A stretch of 64,000 bases of DNA. Source: Hawksworthiomyces lignivorus (Eukaryota > Ascomycota > Sordariomycetes > Ophiostomatales > Ophiostomataceae). The stretch's first letter is position 1, and each line of letters starts with the position of its first letter. The notes under the pieces were generated by a model. That model did not search any database. It was not told the origin of the DNA and saw only the letters and a program-made list of their open reading frames with translations. The position numbers and the translations under genes are program-made. Below, piece after piece: positions 57,821 to 64,000 of this stretch. The stretch spans positions 124,001 through 188,000 of the forward strand of contig NTMA01000069.1 in the NCBI GenBank assembly GCA_002917075.1, written 5' to 3'.

Positions 57821-58933
57821 CTACGAGGTCTCGTTGACCATGTGCTCGGCGCGCACCTGGTTGACGACCTCGTCGGCGTCGATGTTGTGGGCCTCGATGC
57901 GCTTGCGGGCCCAGTTCTTGAGGCCCGGCACCTTGGAGGCGAAGTTGAGCGTGGGCCGGGCAAAGGGCAGCCAGCCGGTGCGCTCCTCGTACAGCAGGAA
58001 GAAGACGGCGACGATGATGAACAGCCAGTAGAGGTTGTAGGAGATGACGGAGCCGTAGGTGCCCGTGTTCTCCCAGCCGAAGAGCGCGTAGAAGACGTCC
58101 CAGCCGTTGTCAGTCTCTGGGTTGCAGCAGTTGATGTGCCAGACCGTCTGGGAGATGTCGTAGGAGCCTGGACCGTCGCCGACCTCGGCCACGTCCGAGC
58201 CAACCTTTTGGATGAACTTGTGCAGCTGCAGCGAGAAGACGGACTTGGAGAACATGCCGGCCGCGATCAGGTACAGGATGCTGGTGCTGAAGATGAGGAA
58301 GATCTGGATGGTCATGAAGTTGCCGCCGCGGTACAGCAGCCAGCCAATGATCAGCGCCGCCAGCAGGCCCGTGATGACGGGGATGGGGAACGCGGTGGCG
58401 GGCAAGCTCAGCGACACGCCGCCCACGAACACGACGGCCTCGACGCCCTCGCGCATGGTCGTGATAAAGGGCAGGATGAACATGACGTTGCGGCGGCCCC
58501 AGCTGCGCAGCCAGTTGCCGGCGCCGGCCTCCTTGAACGACTGGTGGGACACGAGCGCCTGGGCGATCTTGAGCCGCCACTTTTCGCGCATCTTGTTGAC
58601 GCGCAGCAGCGCCAGGCCCATGGCCGTGATGATGATGGTCGCGATCAGGTAGAAGATGCCCTCCCACAGGTCCTCGGCGTTGGCCCAGATGTCCTTGCCC
58701 AGGCCGTAGAAGGCGCCGATGAAGGCGCCGCCGATGATCAGACAGACGAGCACGCCCGAGCCGGCGCCAAGCCACACCTGGCGCACCATTCGTTTGTATA
58801 TCGCCGGGTCCTGGTCAGGCCCGCCCAGGACCTGCTTCAGGAACGAAAACAGCACGGAGATGACGATCACGGCCTCCAGACATTCTCGGAAGACGATGAA
58901 GAAAATCTGGACGGCAAACACGTTCTTCCCCAT
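57821..58933 (-). CDS. FTR1: High-affinity iron permease FTR1, 370 aa
   Basis: Plasma-membrane Fe(III) permease of the reductive uptake system, which works in complex with a FET3-type multicopper ferroxidase. Single exon. Two REXXE-type iron-binding motifs are intact: RECLE at residues 16-20 in TM1 and REGVE at 161-165 in TM4. Seven TM helices, with the luminal segment between TM6 and TM7 (HINCCNPETDNGWDVFYALFGW) typical of fungal FTR1. The C-terminus is hydrophilic and cytosolic. Length matches the family (about 370-400). No ferroxidase gene is adjacent on the downstream side; the partner could lie beyond the right edge, since fungal ftr/fet genes are often divergent. Three exact GATA-type iron-response sites occur 1.6-3.7 kb upstream. 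Assignment is firm. Confidence 0.95.
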   Translation of the reverse strand: MGKNVFAVQIFFIVFRECLEAVIVISVLFSFLKQVLGGPDQDPAIYKRMVRQVWLGAGSGVLVCLIIGGAFIGAFYGLGKDIWANAEDLWEGIFYLIATIIITAMGLALLRVNKMREKWRLKIAQALVSHQSFKEAGAGNWLRSWGRRNVMFILPFITTMREGVEAVVFVGGVSLSLPATAFPIPVITGLLAALIIGWLLYRGGNFMTIQIFLIFSTSILYLIAAGMFSKSVFSLQLHKFIQKVGSDVAEVGDGPGSYDISQTVWHINCCNPETDNGWDVFYALFGWENTGTYGSVISYNLYWLFIIVAVFFLLYEERTGWLPFARPTLNFASKVPGLKNWARKRIEAHNIDADEVVNQVRAEHMVNETS

Positions 58934-59089
58934 GGCGGCGGTGTTGCGGAGAAGCCCTGCTGCTCCCCTCTGTTGGCTGTTCTAAATGGGGGGTCTTGAG
59001 CTGGTAAGCTTGAGCTCGCAGAACACGATGTTGCTCAGCTCAGAACATAAAAGTATCTGAGATGTGCAAGCAGTGAACAGATGGTTGGA

Positions 59090-59960
59090 GAGAAAGAGGT
59101 AAACGTAGAAAAAGAAAAACGGAAGAAGAGAAGAGAATATGAGGGAGAGAAGGGGAAGGTCGGGTGGGAAAGGTAAAGAAGGAAGAGGGGATAGAAGAAG
59201 AAAAAGAAGAAATGATTTGCAGACTGAAAATAAGAAAGATGTAGGTCTGGCAGGAGAAGAAAGACTGGGCGGGCGGGATGAAGAGGAGGAGGGGGGGTTA
59301 GAGAGAGAAGAGGGCAAAAATGAGCAGAGCTTTCTTGCAAGTGGTGAGAGGGGGGTGGCTGTAGAGATGGAAAACAGCAAAGATGATAAGATGGAGCAGA
59401 AGACAACAAGCAAAAGGCCCAGTAAGGATGTGAACTAGGAGCAAAGCAGAGTGATCAACAAGAAATATCCGCTGGTTTTATTGATGCAAGTGTCGCCAGC
59501 ACAATGGGAGGATGGTTTGGTTTGTGCTAGGTATGGGCATGTAGGTGCAAGATCCAAGGTACCCAGAATAATTTCCCTTAGCCTCCGCCTTCGGGATGGG
59601 ATGCAAAACGTGATAATGGCAGGCAGGGCGTGAGGCAAACTCAAAAAAGAGCAGAAGAGAATCAAAAAGCAGACTAGGAACGAGAAAACAAAGAAAGACA
59701 GCTCGGGGAAAGGAGACGCAGTCGTAGCTTACCAGAGACGGTGTGAGAGACCAAGTTTGAAGCTCTTGCGAACACCGGACAACAAGAACAAGGGTATGTG
59801 GAGGCAAAGAAGAAAGAAAGAAAATAGGAAAAGAACAGGCGCGAGAAGCGTCAACAGAGAGACCAGGGCGGCCGAGGTTAGAAAAGGAAGAGGAAGTAAA
59901 TAGGACAATGCGAGACAGAGAAATCGAGAAGGAGGATAGGAAATCAAAAAAGCGCAGACA
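59090..59960 (-). promoter_or_regulatory. CT-rich (sense strand) upstream tract of FTR1
   Basis: About 870 bp with near-continuous purines on the plus strand; same arrangement as at 6790-7600 and 55542-56250. Confidence 0.45.
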
Positions 59961-60586
59961 AGGACAACTTCAATAGCTTCCACAAAAAGAATCTGGTTCA
60001 CAAGCTATAGTCTTTTGGTCACCTCCATGTAATAATCGTTTTGCTCTCGTCAAAACGAAGTAGTAGGGGAGGGGGGGTGTGCCGGTCGAGGACCGGTCCC
60101 ATCCACCGCACGGCATGGCTATCCACCCACACCCCACACCCCTCTACTTGCTTTTTGGTCCTCCGCAGAGTAACAAGCTGCTGTTAGCTCAGGACCTTTC
60201 TTCGGTTTGCAATTTCTGTTAGTCGAACCTTTTTCTCCATCGAGCTGCAGAAACGAAACGAAATGATCTGTCTCTCCTTGGTTCTCGATGGGGAGCGGCA
60301 CGCAGAGAACGAACCATTTCTCGTCGCTTGTCCTCTTGCCTCACGCCAGCAGCCTTGTCTGCCAATGTTCGCCAAGAATAGGATTATCCTCGAAGGAGTA
60401 TTGCTTCTTTAACCTCTCTCCTGGGAAAGCATATCGTAGCAGTGGCATGACACATCGCCAGGGAAAGCTAAATGAAGAGGCCTTGTTCGGTGGGACGGAA
60501 TAATAGCGCTGAAAAAAATATGCTTGGAGATAATCAGGAGGCGAAAAAAAGACTAATTCCAGGACGGGACAAGCCTGTTCGTAAAG

Positions 60587-60595
60587 ATCAGATAA
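60587..60595 (+). promoter_or_regulatory. ATCAGATAA iron-GATA (SreA/SRE1-type) site
   Basis: Exact match to the ATCWGATAA consensus of fungal iron-repressor GATA factors, about 1.65 kb upstream of the FTR1 start. Confidence 0.5.
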
Positions 60596-60808
60596 AACTG
60601 ACCCTGCGAAAACACCTACTACGACTACAAGGGTACGAGTATTTTTGCGAGAAACGCGAACTAAACTAGCCGTCCACGAAATGCACATAAGTGCGTCCAC
60701 GTTCTCTCATTTGTCCCGTGGAAATATCGTGCAAAATTTGGCTAGAATAGACCCATTGAACTCTCCCTTCCCGACCAGATAGATTGCCCCTTTCTCTCTG
60801 TGTCTAAT

Positions 60809-60848
60809 GCGTGTATGTGTGTGTGTGTATGTGTGTGTGTATGTGTGT
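60809..60848. repeat. TG-rich microsatellite
   Basis: (TG)n interrupted by TATG units at regular spacing. Confidence 0.9.
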
Positions 60849-61909
60849 CCAAGTACAAGCATCCTTTTCTTCATTCTTTATTCCTAGTCTAGAGTAATTT
60901 CGGTTCTTCTTTACACACTACACCCGCCTTTCTTGGCTTTCAGGCCCTGTGCCCCAAACGTACGAGGTAACCTCGTGTATTATTTCCCACTTTGTCGCTC
61001 GTCCCACAGATTATCTCACATTATCCCGCGTTTCTGATCTGCTCGTCCTTGTTCTTTTTCGCAAGTACGGAGTAATTACGAGATCGCTTGTACGAGGGCG
61101 AACTGATTGATAACTTTGAAGGTCGAACTAGCCGCCGGATCCTCTCCATGCTGGTTCTCATACTTCCTTGCCTAGCTTCTTTTCCACACTCCCATGTGAA
61201 CTTCATAGTCATGCGATCGGTAAAAGAAGCAAATTCTGTTCTGAATGGGGAGGGTTGTCCCGCGTAAAACTGCAATGCTTCATCCCACGCTAAGACGACG
61301 CTAACCGTAGTATTCTGAAGTGGTATTTTCTCTGAAAGGTACCTTGGCACTTGAGACACAGCTAGCCATGGGCTGTAATACCACCTTGAATGCTTAGCTG
61401 CGAGCCAAGTCTCTGCTCGTGCAAACGACTTTTCACTTTTTTTCTGTTATTCGGCGCTGATTCCGCCCTTCTCTCTAACAACATGCCCCGAAATCCGACA
61501 AGGGAAATAAAATCCCGCGCTCCACATTGCGTCTTCTGCCCTCTACTTTAGCTTCTTTGGCGGTGGTTACTCATCCAGCAGGGCTGGCATCGAGCTTTTT
61601 CGATCCCGTTTCCCTAGTCGTGTTGCACTGTCATAATGTTTCATCGTGTCCGATGCGCACAGGGGCCTACTGCCAAGCATACGACATGCCCGCACAGCGT
61701 CTCCCTGCCATCACCTACGACCTGTGCGCAACTACCGCTCCGCTAGCCACACCTAGCTACCTCGCTGAAACAAGAAACAGAGTGCCAGGGCAGATGCCAA
61801 GGCAGGATACGCTATCTGCACCTGGCACTTGTATGTAAATCTTAGGTGGTCACTTGCTAGTACGCACAAATGCCGCAAAATAAGGTAAAATAAAAATTAA
61901 AAAAACCTT

Positions 61910-61977
61910 GTTTTTCTATTTTTTATTTTTTATTTTTTATTTTTTATTTTTATTTTTATTTTTTTATTTTTTTCATT
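61910..61977. repeat. T(5-7)A minisatellite-like run
   Basis: About nine units of five to seven T followed by A; similar to the run at 52442-52486. Confidence 0.85.
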
Positions 61978-62493
61978 TTCATCAAAATGGAAGGAGGTAA
62001 GCTTGTTAGGTTTGATGCTAAGCATAGACACATGCAGGCTAGTGATTGATGGCCAGCGCTACAGATCAGTGACGGGCGGTAAACAGACTCTTTTTACAGC
62101 GGCTTTGTTCAATCTTGCCGGCTGCAACCACGCCTTACCCTTCTTTCCAGCCTTCTGATCGGCCACCGTGGACCGAGTCGACGAGGTACAGAACGTTATC
62201 TCAAGCCAAATAAGCTCCAAGACAAGTTCGAATCTTCGGCACATCGCATGCGAGGCATCGCGTAGCTACTCCAACTCCCGATTCATGCCACCGAGTGAAA
62301 GTAGGCCTAGTACTGGGCTAGGAAAGACAAACCAATCTAATGCAGCTAGAGAAGAAGATGAAAGGCAAGAGATGAACAAAAATGAAGAAGAAAGGAAAGT
62401 AAATTCCTCCGACCCGTATAGAGCGGGTGCTAGCTGCGTGCTGTTTCCACAAGAAAGAAGCCGATTTTGTCGAATAGCATAGTAGCATGGGGA

Positions 62494-62502
62494 TTATCTG
62501 AT
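62494..62502 (-). promoter_or_regulatory. ATCAGATAA iron-GATA site (minus strand)
   Basis: Reads TTATCTGAT on plus, the exact reverse complement of the consensus; a second GATA core (CTGATAA) follows 6 bp later. Confidence 0.5.
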
Positions 62503-62639
62503 CGTCTGATAAAAAATTTTCACAGCATTCCCAATATTGTTCCCTGAAGAAGATGAAGGCCCGTGGGCGATAAGACGCTAGGCTGAAACAAGCCGACAAC
62601 GACTTGGCGCCCCGCACTGCAACGACCGCGCCATTAAAG

Positions 62640-62648
62640 TTATCTGAT
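62640..62648 (-). promoter_or_regulatory. ATCAGATAA iron-GATA site (minus strand)
   Basis: Second exact TTATCTGAT, 146 bp from the previous one. It is nearer to the window's right edge than to FTR1, so it may serve an unseen neighbour. Confidence 0.45.
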
Positions 62649-64000
62649 CCGTGAATTTCCGTGGCAAATAAACGAAAAAGCGCCATCTTAATCAATCATA
62701 TCAATCGGGCAATTCAATTCCTCCATCGCGACAACCCGCTGCGGCGATGAAAGCCTTCACTCATCCGCCGCAAGGCATCGTATTTGATCCATGCCCGTAT
62801 ATGCATGCAGTAGAATGTCATTTCACGGCCTCCGACTGCCGTAGTCCGGCTCTCTATGTACTAATGTCTTTCGTCACTGACTGGGGTCCCTGCCCCGGTG
62901 AACTGTCCCTAACCGTGGCCGCTTCTTCACGGTTTATTTCAACTTTATCCTCAGCGCATCTATTCTATTTTACTTGGCCTCCCCAGCTTTTGCCCCTGCA
63001 AGTTCCGCAGTCTCTATAGACGTTGCAAAGGACAAAAAAAAATCTTGTCCTGGTGCGTGTCTTGGCTTCCGGCTTTTGTTCTTAGAAAGAGGCTTGTTTC
63101 CTGCCCACAGCAATTAGGGACAACCGATTTCGGGCACGAAATGTCATTCTAGCTACCTCACTATGTCTTTTCTCATTGACTTGTCTTTGCTTTAGTCATC
63201 GACGTATGTCCGGTTGGATTTCGTGGCCGTTTCGGCAAACACCATCAGCATGACCAACTGGGACCCCCACTGGCCTCCAACGACCCATGAAAAGCTCTGC
63301 TAATACGTACAGCTTCACACTCCCGTAACTTTTCTATTATTACGGTTTCCCCTTGTTTTAATTTCCCCTTTGACATATAGCTTCCATCCTTTCCCTTATT
63401 TTGCTTCGTTGCGTGCGTCTCCATTGCGCTGAGATCTTCCATGCTCTACGTTGGTGCATCTCGAACGCCCATGATATTTTTCCATGGTTCATCTCCAGGG
63501 CCGGTGACCGCCGTTGCACCAGAGCTCGCACCTCATCTCCCGCGTGGAAGATACGCTAGCTAGTGGGCGGCCAAGACACAAACTTTCTGGTCCTCCCGTA
63601 CCCACCCTACCGCCAACATAACACCCACATTAGAACACTTTATTATTCAATTTGCCGCACCGACCGCACGCAAACATGTTAGCCAAGGAAATCATTCGAC
63701 TTTTGCTAACCCGTGAGCTGGGTCCTCTAGTCCCTTGGCCTGGTACCAAGCTTCGAGCTTCGCTTATGGTGTGATGGCATAATCAATCTTGTTTGCCTTC
63801 TTCCGAAGAAGGAAAAAAATAGATCGTTTCATTGTTCTTGACCCGTGTCCTATTCATCTGGAGTTTCTTTGTTTACCTTGGTCTTTTTCTGCTGCCTCTA
63901 CTACACTTTCACAGCAGACAAGTACTTTTTTTTCAGATATAGATAGGAACGCCTCCGCATTGTAGACGCCTTGCTGATATTAGCAGCCCCCCAATTGACG

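Larger units (their letters stand above)
58934..64000. other. Right-hand 5 kb without recognisable gene; upstream region of FTR1
   Basis: The first kilobase is purine-rich on the plus strand (CT-rich leader of FTR1). Beyond it are short frames (at most 125 codons) with no protein-like features, a TG-rich microsatellite, a T/A minisatellite, one TACGGAGTA (61066-61074) and three ATCWGATAA sites. The last 600 bp turns CT-rich on the plus strand, as would be expected ahead of a plus-strand gene starting beyond the edge. Confidence 0.5.

Noticed and set aside
57539..58999. 486-codon plus-strand open frame
   Set aside because: Antisense of FTR1, whose motifs and seven TM helices are unmistakable.
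62215..62245. Possible tRNA B-box (GTTCGAATC)
   Set aside because: No T-stem pairing around it and no A-box at suitable distance upstream.

Overview
The window is nuclear DNA of a filamentous ascomycete, most probably a Sordariomycete-type mould; the genus cannot be read from the sequence. The reasons are short GT-AG introns of about 50-190 bp, often with a CTAAC-like branch site; fungal-only families (Zn2Cys6/ARCA-like regulators, PTH11-like rhodopsin-domain receptor, DFG5/DCW1 mannosidase, AIM24, sedolisin); GC-rich coding exons; and long purine- or pyrimidine-skewed intergenic DNA. I support 17 protein genes, one cut by the left edge. I found no tRNA, rRNA, transposon or CRISPR. Exon borders were placed by hand from reading frame, splice consensus and family conservation; each multi-exon model sums to a whole number of codons.

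Layout. 1-1.7 kb: secreted sedolisin peptidase (minus strand, 3' end missing). 5.1-6.8 kb: nuclear-type AT-hook protein of unknown function. 8.9-10.6 kb: monocarboxylate-type MFS permease. 10.6-15.0 kb: gene-free stretch with a 71-bp tandem repeat. 15.0-16.4 kb: mitochondrial AIM24. 17.3-20.1 kb: kinesin-10-like motor with C-terminal helix-hairpin-helix segments. 20.4-24.5 kb: divergent pair of a vanillyl-alcohol-oxidase-type flavoenzyme and a salicylate-hydroxylase-type FAD monooxygenase. 24.7-26.6 kb: S28 serine peptidase. 30.1-32.7 kb: eight-exon MFS transporter. 34.2-34.8 kb: small unknown protein. 37.8-40.3 kb: rhodopsin-domain receptor with a very long disordered tail. 41.4-52.1 kb: compact run of five genes (polyol dehydrogenase, dihydroxyacetone-synthase-type transketolase, xylose-reductase-type aldo-keto reductase, two related regulators). 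53.7-55.5 kb: DFG5/DCW1 cell-wall mannosidase. 57.8-58.9 kb: high-affinity iron permease FTR1. The last 5 kb has no recognisable gene but carries three exact ATCWGATAA sites of the kind bound by iron-regulatory GATA factors.

How genes may work together. The 41.4-52.1 kb block is the strongest candidate for an undescribed functional unit. A reductase (aldose to polyol), a polyol dehydrogenase (polyol to ketose) and a ketose/formaldehyde transketolase sit beside two paralogous ARCA-like regulators. The regulators lie tail to tail, 106 bp apart, and only one has a zinc cluster. The dehydrogenase and the transketolase share a 457-bp divergent promoter. A second functional pair is the divergent flavoenzyme couple at 20.4-24.5 kb, which fits catabolism of lignin-type phenols. 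Breakdown of methoxylated phenols can release C1 units, which is the substrate class a dihydroxyacetone synthase handles, but this link is inference only.
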